Positions 55,350 to 64,000 of a stretch of DNA of 64,000 nt are shown in pieces (within the stretch, counting starts at the first letter, position 1; each line of letters begins with the position of its first letter). Below the pieces are notes generated by a model. It searched no databases and was not told the DNA's origin. It saw only the letters and a list, made by a program, of their open reading frames with translations. The stretch comes from Pachyseris speciosa (Eukaryota; Cnidaria; Anthozoa; Scleractinia; Pachyseridae), in the NCBI GenBank assembly GCA_016490735.1, contig JAEMWC010001536.1, forward strand, positions 67,501-131,500. The letters run 5' to 3'. Position numbers and translations under genes: made by a program.

Positions 55350-57465
55350 GCAACCCCTCTTTAAGTTATTAAGTACCCAGGTGCATTGTGGACCAGCTGA
55401 ACTGTTAAATCCGTTATTCCACCACATTCTCTGCTTCCGGTTCCGGAAGTTGAAAACTAACTTGTCGGCGAAGAGGAGTGTGGGTAGGGCGTTCCTGAAA
55501 AAGGTTTTCAGGAAATGAAATGACAGTTATACAAATGAACTCACACTATATCCTAACCACATCACCACCTTCATACATTTGTGTGAGTCAAATATGCCAC
55601 GAGGTACTCGAATACTGTTAAGCAGGATAACAAATCTACACAGCAACACAAAAAAACTCATGAACACTGAAAAACAAAACAAAAACACAGCGAAAAATAA
55701 CAAAATAAATAATCAAATGGCTGCTACACAAACCTTAGGCAGTTACAAGTGAGAATTTAGCGGGTCTTGATTATTCTAAACAAACAAAACTTGTTAAAAC
55801 ATGCATGATTTGATTTCTTTAAGCCCGGGATTACTGCGCATTAGAGCAACTGAAACTTCACATCTCACTCAAAATTTCATGACGATTAAATGATCAGCAT
55901 CAAAATATTCACCCTTAGAGATCACGGATTTAACAACAGTGTAATGATCAGTGAAGAAAAATTGTTTGCTGTATAATTAATGAAAACATACTGGCAACTA
56001 GAATTTGTGTTTCAACAATGGAGTATAGGATACCAACTGTCAGTTATATTGAAACAAATATTGTTATTATTTACAACAATATGTATATGAGAAGTTACGG
56101 TTTAAAAATTATACTTACGAAAAACGGGTAGTTTAAAATCAGATGTGGATTAAAATAACTTTTTTTTTTCAAGAAAAATTCTCTGCTAAAACAGCCAGCT
56201 TGCATCAGTCACCCGGGTACATTTCGAAATTTATTTACTTCCCCAGTTTTACCATATTGTAATTTCTATTTGGTTATTACATTCGTGTTACTTTTGATTC
56301 CACTACTAACTATTATGTAGATTTTACTGACTTAAATAAAAAGTACTGACTTCTCCTTAGTATATATGTAGTTTAAATAACTGCATTGTTAGTAGAAATG
56401 TTAAACTCATTTAATAAGTTAGTGGCCAAAGGCTGTTAAACTGAGTACTCGTTTCACATTTATTAACCTTAGGTTTAGATTCTGAACTCAACTCAATCTG
56501 AATCGCATCAGTATCCCGTATTTTCAGTCTCTGCCTGATTTTACCTCTGTTATCTAGCAAACACTCCTTTAAAAATTGAACTCACATTCATAAGCATATA
56601 GTCAGTTACCAATCAAGGCAGTTATATATCTAATTGTGACACACACAGCGCTTACATGAAGAAAACAAACATTTACTGCGGAAAATAATAAAGCACAAAT
56701 TGTACTGCTAAGAAAATTAACAGCAATGGGTTTAAGACTAGGAAAAGGTCAATACTCATAATGTACCATTACAGTAACAACTCGGGACAACTTCACACCT
56801 CTACCACCCTGTGCCTGTCAAAACTTATCAAGCTATATTCACGTATCTTAAATAGTCTGCAACTTTCCATACACCACATTCACTTGTATGATTTACTCTC
56901 CTCCAAGCTACCTACAAACACATTTGTTTTTTCCTGGCACCACCCATTCCACTAAGCTACCCACATGTACCTTAGTTTCCAACTTTACATTCAGCACCCC
57001 TTCGCCTATTCATTAAGCTACCAACTTTAACATTGCTAGAGACTCCCTTTGAAACTCCCTGTCAAGAAAGCAACAGTAATCTAACCATCAAAATACCAAT
57101 TCCTTAGAATTTCCAGAAATGTTGATACCAGAGACAAAATTAAATAAAAATAATCTTAAAACCACATCACTCTGAACATTCCAGTCAGACCATTTCTCTT
57201 GTAGAACGCATTCCAAATCCAAACTGTTACCAAGGACAGTAAGCACATCACTTGTTTATTCATTTTATTGTTACATAGCATAGTCCATCTTATTGACTTC
57301 TAACTTTTTGGTAAAATATATACTAACTGATCTTTCGGAATTCAAAAAATACATCATTATAATTCTGCAGTTGTTACATCTCACTCAAAAAAATTTCAAA
57401 TGAATGGAATGATCATTTGTTGCTTCAATGAAAATCCAGCTGATAATTTGGTGATCGTACATATC
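55350..57465. other. Downstream flank of the kinase gene, no gene seen
   Basis: About 2.1 kb of AT-rich sequence without a supportable gene. The part next to 57466 should contain the 3' UTR of the minus-strand kinase gene, with an AATAAA at 57260-57255 (minus) as candidate polyadenylation signal. Confidence 0.5.
57255..57260 (-). terminator. Candidate polyadenylation signal of the kinase gene
   Basis: AATAAA on the minus strand about 205 bp after the stop codon. Such hexamers are frequent in AT-rich DNA. Confidence 0.3.
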
Positions 57466-57704
57466 CTATGTACCGTCATTTGTTACAATGTCCAAACTTT
57501 CTGTGTGTAAAATTTGTGAATTGTCATCCCGTACATTCTCCTCCAGTGTTGTTAGTTCAAGATTTTCCCTAGGTGCTGTTGAGGCTGGCTGTTCAGCTGT
57601 CATGTGAGGACTGGATTGGGAATTATTACTTACAGTCTCCTGTTCGACTGTAGACGTGCTGGCCTGGGGCTCCTCCACTACAGATGATGAAGCCTCTTTG
57701 GGGT
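57466..57704 (-). CDS. PIP5K1: PIP5K exon 7 of those in window (terminal): acidic C-terminal tail
   Basis: The acceptor is TTTCATCAG (AG at 57706-57705) and the incoming phase of one base gives a frame beginning DPKEASSSVVEEPQ and ending in a TAG at 57468-57466. It encodes about 79 residues, rich in Ser, Thr, Glu and Gln, without a fold. Type I PIP5K isoforms differ mainly in such disordered C-terminal tails, which serve in splice-specific targeting. No isoform-specific motif is recognised. It is the last coding exon seen; the 3' UTR follows toward 57.2 kb. Confidence 0.8.
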
Positions 57705-57881
57705 CTGATGAAAGAGCTTACAGTTACTTAAAATATCTCTGGACGAGTTGCTGTCCTTACACCAGACTAAAAGCCAATCAAACCAATACCAGGAATCCAA
57801 TAAGTAAACATAGTGCATAGTGCAAGTCAAAATGGGCCCTGATGCATAAACAACTGAAGTTCTTAGTGCTGTGAGACTTAC

Positions 57882-58136
57882 CAACAAGAACCACCTTCTT
57901 TTCTGTACTGTTATCTTCAGATTCTGTGCGACTGTCATGCGTCGTAACTATGTGCCTTTTGATGCTTGTTTTCTCAGCATGTTTATCAGATCCAGAGAAT
58001 GACCTTGGTCTTCCTTTGTCAGATGTAGCACTTTCATTAGTTAGAGTTCTTTCCCGCTGCGTCCTGTCATTCTCAGTCATTGAACGAACACGATTCACAG
58101 AACCAGTCACATTTCGCTTTCGTGGAGATGCTTTTG
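57882..58136 (-). CDS. PIP5K1: PIP5K exon: Ser/Arg-rich linker after kinase domain
   Basis: Acceptor TATTTTCAG and donor GTAAGTC frame 255 bp. The phase is 2 in and 1 out, matching both neighbours. It reads KASPRKRNVTGSVNRV, then a polar stretch (RERTLTNES, GRPRSFSGSDKHAEK) of low complexity. It has no catalytic role; Ser/Thr next to Arg suggests phosphorylation sites. The equivalent part of other animal PIP5Ks is poorly conserved, so identification rests on position and splice phase. Confidence 0.8.
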
Positions 58137-58809
58137 CTGAAAATACAAAAACTACAGCTTGAGCAAAGGCTTTTTCCAGATCATGCATGTGTGATTATTC
58201 ATTTCACATACTGGTAACTAGTGATGATTCAAATGGTACCAAGAAAAGCGTTGTTGAAACTGTTTAGAATGAACACTGTACTAAAATCAATACCAATGTT
58301 TTATTACCAGCAGCTTGAGAAAAAACAAACAAATGATAAATGGCTTGGGAGTAAATTTGACAATGTGCCAATATGTTTGCTGCCTTTTTCATTTACTTTC
58401 TATCAAAAACAAATTATAATCAAACCAAAAAAATTGCAAGGGCAGAATAGCTTTGTCAAAGGTAAAATGCTGGATAATGACAAACAGCCACGTAATATTC
58501 CTGCATGTGTATAATTTACCATCCAGTCAATTGAATAAGGAGATCATTGTAATTATGTAGATAATGTGATGTTGCTTGAGTAAAATAGTTATGATCAAAA
58601 AAAAAACTTTTCTAACTTGTGTGCGACTGCAAGGTGCGATATTACTCATATAAAAAAATTAAAAGTGAATGTTTGTATTTTCAGGAATTCTTCAAAAACG
58701 ATTGGGACCTAAAAGGTATAACAATACAAAATTTTCAGAAGCGGCTCTGACTATGAATTATTAAAAGATTCTATGTATACATATCAGTGTGTTCTAAATG
58801 GCCACATAC

Positions 58810-58894
58810 TTGCTGCTTTCTTGAACACACGATTGGACATAAATTCTTGAAATCTAGTGCAATAAAAGGATGGTCTGTGAACTGACACCGTGTC
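58810..58894 (-). CDS. PIP5K1: PIP5K exon: end of kinase domain (DTVSVHRP block)
   Basis: 85 bp between acceptor GATTTGGCAG and donor GTATGT. It reads [15 protein letters not shown], then FMSNRVFKK. This is the last conserved block of the type I PIP kinase fold, where animal PIP5Ks have a very similar VSVHRPxFYAxRFxxFM. The phase (0 in, 1 out) is consistent with the neighbouring exons. Confidence 0.88.
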
Positions 58895-59340
58895 CTGCCA
58901 AATCAAATCAGAGTGTCAACGGTAAGTCCTTTACAAGAACAAAGTTACATGCACAACAAGAAGAATGGATGGAAGAAATGACAAAAAGAATCTGAGAAAC
59001 TAACATAAATAACATAAGGGCAACATCAACATACTCCATAAATGCATTTATAAATTAGGATGGTTCCAACACACAGTTTAACACTGGATAGACTCAGAAT
59101 CCTCAAAAGGTGAGACAAGTTTTATATCTGCCATTTGTGAAAAACTTTCTGGCTGAAATAATAGAAACTACGCTCAGTTCTTTCTTGTTGACATCCAATC
59201 ACTGTGCACTAGATGAAACATGTAGGACAAGGGGTTATCAATGATACCCATCTGGGCTCCTTTACCACTTGGAACTAATCGCTATCAATCAACTGTTAAT
59301 AATCAATGTTTCAATTGCTAAGGTAGTAGTGATGACTTAC

Positions 59341-59389
59341 CCCATCATGAACAATAGACTTCCAACCATGTTCTAATTTCTTTACTATT
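59341..59389 (-). CDS. PIP5K1: PIP5K exon: VKKLEHGWKS block
   Basis: A 49-bp micro-exon from acceptor TTGCTTACAG (AG at 59391-59390) to donor GTAAGTC. It reads IVKKLEHGWKSIVHDG, the conserved VKKLEHxWKxLVHDG of PIP5K. It is far too short for a gene finder that uses ORF length, but the phase and motif leave little doubt. Confidence 0.88.
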
Positions 59390-59470
59390 CTGTAAGCAAA
59401 ACAATAATACAGATTGAGCTTAAGAGTCATGTTTTAGATAATTTGTTTTAACCACTGAAATTTTTCCTAC

Positions 59471-59554
59471 CTGTAACTTTGTAAGATATCTATAATTCCA
59501 AGAAACAGAAGCAGTCTTTCACCCTTTGCATTACGAGCTGGAATGCTTCCCACC
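59471..59554 (-). CDS. PIP5K1: PIP5K exon: [24 protein letters not shown] block
   Basis: 84 bp between acceptor GTGTTTCAG and donor GTAGGA. It reads [16 protein letters not shown], then GIIDILQSY. This is the C-terminal lobe segment with the IID motif, conserved in all type I PIP kinases. The donor has G at +5 replaced, but GT is intact. It joins in frame to both neighbours. Confidence 0.9.
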
Positions 59555-59780
59555 CTGAAACACAAGTAAAACAGAAAAACGGTCGCTTGTGAAAACAAGG
59601 TTTGGGATCTTGCTGTCCACATTATTTGTGGTTATCATGTGCAACACATGTACATTATATTTCAGCATTTTTTAAACTGTGTAAGTAGACCGCTCATGAG
59701 AGACACTGTGCAATAAAGTGGACCTTACATTCAAGACGCCTCATCTTAAGTATCCTCGAGAAACTGGTTCACATGCAATA

Positions 59781-59950
59781 CACCATTTTGCTAATAGTCA
59801 GTTCCTGGTGAATTGTGGGATTATCCAGTCCTTTGTGGGGGCAAACGGCCATTTTACGATGTAATTTGATATTGTAATTTTGGCCATTTGCCCCCACAAA
59901 GGAATGGATCTACCCACAATTCACCAAGAACTGATCATAGCAAAATGGTG
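59781..59950. mobile_element. TA-flanked palindromic MITE in a PIP5K intron
   Basis: CACCATTTTGCTA and its mirror end the element (GCAAAATGGTG), with TA on both sides (59779-59780, 59951-59952). Inner arms include AGTTCCTGGTGAATTGTGGG, CCTTTGTGGGGGCAAA and mirrors. The half copy at 27706-27780 belongs to the same family. Mariner-like by its TA target. Confidence 0.75.
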
Positions 59951-60018
59951 TATTGTCAGTAATTTGTAACAATTGTCATTTATTGCAGAAGTGATAATTC
60001 TCAGAGTTTAATACTCAC

Positions 60019-60124
60019 GGTCTTTCTTCTGTTTCATCACCAACAGTAATTGCTTCCCATGCAGAGCTGAATCCTTCCCTTCCTTTCAAACTTCGTGCAC
60101 GCTTGAGTGGCATCTTACTATCAT
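60019..60124 (-). CDS. PIP5K1: PIP5K exon: linker with FSSAWEAITVGDE
   Basis: 106 bp from acceptor ATTTTCCTTCAG (AG at 60126-60125) to donor GTGAGT (60018-60017). It reads DDSKMPLKRARSLKGREG, then FSSAWEAITVGDETEER. Vertebrate PIP5Ks have an equivalent insert ending in a STAMESIQG-like motif just before the IPARN block. Phase 1 in, 2 out matches. Confidence 0.85.
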
Positions 60125-60256
60125 CTGAAGGAAAATATTCTAATTTTACAAGTAATTATTGTAGATCTAATGAAATAGCATTTTTGTAAAGCACCATTGC
60201 ACCCTTGGCACCATAGAAAATTCTTGTTTATTCGTTATTTATTCATTTATTTAATT

Positions 60257-60500
60257 TAAATCAAATGAAGAATGATCCTCGCAGTTGTGAACGCAATTTA
60301 TGCAATTGTGTAAAGAAGCCTGAAAAGAAATTTTGGACTTCACACAGGGTTTGAACCCATGACCTCACGATACCGGTGCGATGCTCTAACCAACTGAGCT
60401 ATGAAACAACTGACGTTGGGAGCAGGTCAATTATGGGTTCATATATTCCAGTGAAAGAGATGAGTGTGAATGTTGCATATGAAATAAATCATACATGAAC
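60257..60500 (-). mobile_element. tRNA-headed SINE, copy 1 (PIP5K intron)
   Basis: On the minus strand a tRNA-like head (TAGCTCAGTTGGTTAGAGC, then GGTTCAAACCC) lies between an AT-rich leader and a body containing AAGCCTGAAAAGAAATT in plus orientation. The acceptor stem does not pair well and the anticodon loop has C at position 33, so it is a SINE or pseudogene. Confidence 0.55.
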
Positions 60501-60508
60501 TACGGAAA

Positions 60509-60655
60509 TGAAATCAAATGAAGAATGATCCTCGCAGTTGTGAATGCAATTTATGCAATTGCATAAAGAAGCCTGAAAAGAAATTCTGGACTTCAACAGA
60601 GGTTTGAACCTGTGACCTCGCGATACTTGTGCGACGCTCTAACCAACCAAGCAAA
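60509..60655 (-). mobile_element. tRNA-headed SINE, copy 2, truncated
   Basis: Repeats the AATCAAATGAAGAATGATCC body and a more decayed tRNA-like head of copy 1, immediately next to it in the same orientation. Confidence 0.5.
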
Positions 60656-60756
60656 AAAAGCATTTCTTTTGCTTAAATTATGTTTCCAACCAACCACCAA
60701 AGCAAGTAAATATAAGAGAAGTTAAAGATATTGTGCATCAAATGGGAACTCGGAAA

Positions 60757-60766
<10 letters not shown>

Positions 60767-60787
<21 letters not shown>

Positions 60788-60838
60788 CACGACCCTCCGT
60801 GATCTAGTCGGATGCCCTAACCACTGAGCTACTGGAGA
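60767..60838 (-). tRNA. tRNA-like sequence (SINE head), copy 1
   Basis: 72 nt with all arms at standard spacing: acceptor 6 of 7 pairs, D arm GCTC/GGGC, T arm GTGGG/CCCAT, A box TAGCTCAGTGG and B box GGTTCAAATCC. The anticodon position reads AGA (Ser), but the short 5-nt variable loop is wrong for tRNA-Ser and the anticodon stem has a mismatch. More likely a SINE promoter head than a working tRNA. Confidence 0.4.
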
Positions 60839-61059
60839 CTCTGTGGTGAGCAAGGGTGAAATGTGGGTATTGACTAGAACTGCATCACGCAGTTACATAG
60901 TGACTGCATGATGCAGTTAGCGAGGTGCTATCGCCGATATGCCTTAATGTGACTGCGCGATGCAGTTATGAGTCATATATGGTCGTTTAAAATTTGACTA
61001 TGTAACTGCGTGATGCAGTTCTAGTCAATACCCACATTTCACCCTTGCTCACCACAGAG

Positions 61060-61110
61060 TCTCCAGTAGCTCAGTGGTTAGAGCATCCGACTAGATCACG
61101 GAGGGTCGTG

Positions 61111-61131
<21 letters not shown>
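61060..61131 (+). tRNA. tRNA-like sequence (SINE head), copy 2
   Basis: Inverted copy of 60767-60838 in the facing arm, identical except for one base in the D stem (GAGC here, GGGC there), which restores pairing. Confidence 0.4.
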
Positions 61132-61141
<10 letters not shown>

Positions 61142-61395
61142 TTTCCGAGTTCCCATTTGATGCACAATATCTTTAACTTCTCTTATATTTACTCGCTTTG
61201 GTGGTTGGTTGGTTGCATCTTTGATATGCCTTAATGTGACTGCGTGATGCAGTTAGCGAGGTGCTATCGCCGATATGCCTTAATGTGACTGCGCGATGCA
61301 GTTATGAGTCATATATGGTCGTTTAAAATTTGACTATGTAACTGCGTGATGCAGTTCTAGTCAATACCCACATTTCACCCTTGCTCACCACAGAG

Positions 61396-61446
61396 TCTCC
61401 AGTAGCTCAGTGGTTAGAGCATCCGACTAGATCACGGAGGGTCGTG

Positions 61447-61467
<21 letters not shown>
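61396..61467 (+). tRNA. tRNA-like sequence (SINE head), copy 3
   Basis: Direct tandem copy of 61060-61131, 336 bp downstream, apparently identical. The recent tandem duplication explains the identity. Confidence 0.4.
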
Positions 61468-61477
<10 letters not shown>

Positions 61478-61652
61478 TTTCCGAGTTCCCATTTGATGCA
61501 CAATATCTTTAACTTCTCTTAAATTATGTTTGTCTTAAAAGGTTTGCCAGGGATTAAGGCAATTGGCAATTATGACTGTACAATGCAATACAAATGACAA
61601 AATAAAATACAACTGCATGCACTGCACGTAATGTAGATGGATCCTGCCTTAC

Positions 61653-61872
61653 CTGTACTGCTGGCTGTGGTTGCTTCTTGCCCATTGGAAGGTGATGGTG
61701 TGCTGTCAGGAGAGGGAGGCATGAGCCTGGATGGTGAGGTAGGTTTCATTGGGTTATCAGTTGATGGTTCACTCAACGACCGTGTAACTCGTGGACGTCC
61801 AGTCTCCTTCTCCTCAACTTTGTGAATTGCAACAAGGAGACTATAATCCATGATTTTGAAACTTTGTAATAC
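61653..61872 (-). CDS. PIP5K1: PIP5K exon: MDYSLLVAIH kinase segment and Ser/Pro-rich insert
   Basis: Type I phosphatidylinositol-4-phosphate 5-kinase makes PI(4,5)P2 at the plasma membrane. This 220-bp exon runs from acceptor CTTTACACAG (AG at 61874-61873) to donor GTAAGG (61652-61651). It reads VLQSFKIMDYSLLVAIH, the MDYSLL signature of PIP kinases (the Asp is part of the metal-binding region), then a Pro/Ser-rich insert (TRSLSEPSTD, SRLMPPSPDSTPSPS). It is the most upstream exon visible; the kinase N-lobe, ATP-binding and earlier exons lie beyond 64 kb. The next upstream intron contains a Penelope-like element. No frame break is seen in any of the seven exons, about 346 codons together. 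The paralogue (alpha, beta or gamma type) cannot be set. Confidence 0.92.
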
Positions 61873-62114
61873 CTGTGTAAAGAAAGTAGACCAAGATATT
61901 AGGATGATAGATCCTTACCCAGCAGAGTCTGTTCAAGGCAAAAAAGGTTTGTAAACATCTGGCTGGGAGACCACAGAACTCCCCTAAACCCAAACAAAAC
62001 ATGAAGTCAACACAAATTACATTGAGCTTAATATTATGAAAGGTGTTCGTCATCGTGGTTTCAAATGATAGCTGAGTTAATCTTTTGTCACACGATTGAG
62101 TAACAAAGATGTGG

Positions 62115-62159
62115 ATCACGACGTTTCGACCGCTATACTGTTGGTCTTCATCAGGCGAT
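62115..62159 (-). ncRNA. Hammerhead-ribozyme-like motif at Penelope 3' end
   Basis: Minus strand: perfect core CTGATGA (complement of 62148-62154), a helix II hairpin GACC...GGTC, then GAAAC and GTC (62122-62120). Helix I pairs ATCGC with GTGAT (five pairs with one G-U). One extra A precedes helix II, as in the 34.1-kb motif. It lies 61 bp after the GIY-YIG stop codon. Confidence 0.55.
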
Positions 62160-62219
62160 GGTGTCAACTGGCTGCGTGTGAGTATAAGAAGTACCGTGGC
62201 TGGTGGTGATTGGTGCGTT

Positions 62220-62675
62220 TCAATCCTTGCTCAGGTTGTTGTTGATTGGAGGATTTCGATCCTTGTTGTTCAGATTAGAAATTGTTCCCTCAGCAGTCCG
62301 CTTTGGTACTGATCGGCTGTTGTGTTGTTTGAACGTGGGCATCCACGCTTCAGGAATTTCAATGCCACTGTCCCTGTTGATGTTGTTAGGGTGAAGTCTT
62401 ATGTGAATGGCCTCTTTAACCCTACGGGTGTACCAATGAGGGTCTCTGTCAATAAATTTAACTTCGTCCCAGAGCGGATAATGTCCGGTCGCCTTGCTAT
62501 GTTCTGAAACGGCGGAGGATTGGGTTCGAGCAAGCCGTATGTCTGTATTGTGTTCCTTAATCTGTTCATGGATAGATCTTCCTGTCTCTCCAACATAAAC
62601 CTTACCACATTCGTAGGGAATCTTGTAGACTACTCCGTCTTGTTTTACTGGATCAACAATGTCCTTAGGTCGCAC
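62220..62675 (-). pseudogene. Penelope-like element: GIY-YIG endonuclease domain, intact frame
   Basis: 151 codons carry the nuclease: KIPYECGKVYVGETGRS (the GIY-YIG core with the conserved Arg), HEQIKEHNTDIRLA, then the metal-binding Glu region with HSKATGHYP and VKEAIHIRLHP. The frame itself is unbroken, but an in-frame TAG at about 62762 and earlier frameshifts separate it from the RT, so the whole ORF is dead. Confidence 0.82.
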
Positions 62676-64000
62676 TAGCTGTGATCTAAGAGTTGTGTCA
62701 GATCTGAAAACAGTCCGTATGCCTTGTTGTTGTAGGCAACGGCAAAGAGCCTCCTATGTGCCTTTGACGTATGGCAGAACCACAGCAGATTTAATTTCGT
62801 GTTCAAGTTCTTTAGTGGTTGTTCGTCCCTTAGTTTTCGTAAGTTTTTTTACAGACGAAAACGGATAACCGTTGGAAACAAGGACCGATGAGCTCTAGGT
62901 GTTTCTTTCATGAGAGATAACTGATGGTTTTGTTATGAGGTGTTTAGATCGATCGTACAGGCACTTGACAATACCGCGTTTTACAGATTGCGGGTGGTGT
63001 GAATCATACACTAGGTACTGGTCAGTGTGTGTAGGCTTTCTGTAAACACTGGTAGAGAGGTATCCATTCGAATCCTTGATGATCAACATATCAAGGAAGG
63101 GAATTGAGCTGTCATTCTCAGTTTCCATTGTGAAACGGATCGTCGGCTGTTGACTATTGAGGTGTTGTAAGAACAAGTCTCATGAACGAGTCTCTTTCTC
63201 ACGATCTAAGATGGTAAAGGTGTCATCCACATAGCATTTCCAGATCTTAGGTGTGCAGGGCGTCGATGTCAAAGCTTGTTCCTCAAAACCCTCCATGTAG
63301 AGGTTAGCTATCACTGCCGATACCAGGCTACCCATGGCTGCTCCTTCTTGCTGTTCGTAAATCAGTCCATCATACTGGAAGTATGTGGATCTAAGAATGA
63401 AACTCAAGAGGTCTGCAATCTGCGTAGGTGTTAGAGTCGTGTGGTTGGCAAGGCACGGGTCAGTTTCTAGTTTTGCAGTGCAGTCTGTACTGCTCCTTTG
63501 ATTGGAATGTTCGTAAACAGAGACACTACGTCGAAAGACACCATGATCTCGATTTCTAGTACCCTTTCACCATTCACAATGGACACAAAATGAGCTGAGT
63601 TGTCAACTGTGTACTCTGAGTTCCCAGTTAGGGGAGATAATACATCGGCTAAGTAGGAAGACAGGTCATAAGCAAAGGTGTTCACACAAGAGACTATAGG
63701 TCTCAGTGGTGTGTTGGCCTTGTGTATCTTGTTGGGTCCTTCTTAAGAAGTTGGTATGGACCAGTCTCAATCAGTGCCTTCATCTTATCATGATAGGTGT
63801 TCTTATCTAGCACTACACTGGCACGACCTTTATCTGCTGGAGAATCATGATGGAGGCATCCTCTTTCAAACCTTTGAGTGCATGTCGCATCTCTCTGGTA
63901 ATGTTAGGTTTGGGAGGCTAAGCCCGTTGGAGAATAGAGTTCACGCTTCTCCTGACAGTGTCGGCCTGTTCTGCGTCAAGTGGTCTTATGGCAGACTCCA
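62676..64000 (-). pseudogene. Penelope-like reverse transcriptase, several frameshifts
   Basis: From the right edge downward: an N-terminal segment (PKPNITREMRHALKGL) with one base missing near 63840; a NTPLRPIVS block near 63700; MVSFDVVSLFTNIPI (palm motif A) at 63467-63685; EGAAMGSLVSAVIANLYME and the catalytic CYVDDTF at 63180-63407; then PFLDMLI and VYRKPTHTDQYL at 62895-63176, typical of Penelope RT. Frames change at several points and a TAG at about 62762 interrupts the link to the nuclease. It could not be active. YVDD in place of YADD is normal in this group. Confidence 0.82.

Larger units (their letters stand above)
60686..61517. mobile_element. Composite SINE insertion: palindrome plus tandem copy, 14-bp target duplication
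   Basis: CTTAAATTATGTTT is directly repeated on both sides (60672-60685 and 61518-61531). Inside, 60688-60900 and 61001-61216 are inverted copies each containing a tRNA-like head, and 61222-61517 repeats the right arm (about 61000-61190) and its upstream part in tandem. The insertion lies within a PIP5K intron. Confidence 0.7.
62045..64000 (-). mobile_element. Penelope-like element, degraded, running off the right edge
   Basis: Minus-strand element with RT, GIY-YIG and a 3' hammerhead-like motif. The 3' end lies near 62045; the 5' end is outside. It sits in an intron of the PIP5K gene on the same strand as the gene. Confidence 0.8.

Noticed and set aside
60767..60838. Functional tRNA-Ser(AGA)
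   Set aside because: The short variable loop and stem mismatches do not fit tRNA-Ser, and the sequence is part of a multi-copy SINE.

Overview
The window looks like repeat-rich nuclear DNA of an invertebrate animal, most probably an anthozoan cnidarian such as a stony coral. This rests on AT-rich intron-bearing genes, the mixture of CR1/jockey-type LINEs, Penelope-like elements, a Ty3/Gypsy relic, a Crypton-type recombinase and many foldback DNA transposons, and on short palindromic MITEs and tRNA-headed SINEs. The species call is inference; nothing here identifies a species.

Only two clear host genes are visible. (1) The 3' part of a type I phosphatidylinositol-4-phosphate 5-kinase gene (minus strand, seven consecutive coding exons, 61872 down to 57466, all with GT/AG borders and matching phases). 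Its introns hold a palindromic MITE and a cluster of tRNA-headed SINEs, and the next upstream intron holds a decayed Penelope-like element that runs off the right edge. (2) One last exon of a GPI-anchored Ly6/uPAR-type (three-finger fold) surface protein at 48856-49187 on the plus strand.

Layout: 1-2.7 kb, an open LINE reverse transcriptase with a (TATC)n tail. 2.85-8.99 kb, a 6.1-kb element with about 850-bp inverted arms between TTAA target duplications. 9.1-13.2 kb, a dispersed repeat carrying two nested insertions with 8-bp duplications and one with an approximately 11-bp duplication; a second, more rearranged copy lies at 35.9-46 kb and supplies empty sites. 14.06-15.06 kb and 50.10-51.09 kb, two copies of a TTAA-flanked piggyBac-like element. 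16.2-18.2 kb, a decayed LINE. 18.2-23.1 kb, a 20-bp minisatellite split by another LINE. 23.65-26.8 kb, a decayed Gypsy pol. 29.3-31.2 kb, a second minisatellite array in inverted orientation. 31.7-33.2 kb, an uninterrupted Crypton/DUF3504 tyrosine recombinase with small coding fragments upstream. 33.77-34.2 kb, a Penelope-like 3' end. 37.9-40.2 kb, three elements nested inside one another. 42.2-45.3 kb, a TIR element encoding a Myb/SANT-like protein. 46.8-47.35 kb, a LINE 3' end. 49.33-49.70 kb, a palindrome. 53.7-54.6 kb, a foldback holding Penelope pieces. 57.5-61.9 kb, the kinase gene. 62.1-64 kb, a Penelope-like element.

The most interesting common thread is a set of hammerhead-ribozyme-like motifs: one at each of two Penelope 3' ends with different but complementary helix I sequences, a mirrored pair in the 49.3-kb palindrome, and two degenerate ones at the tips of the 53.7-kb foldback. 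Other notable points are the minisatellite with an exact 20-bp (2 x 10) period that stays open in several frames on both strands, and two short hAT-like elements that keep related C-terminal transposase tails.
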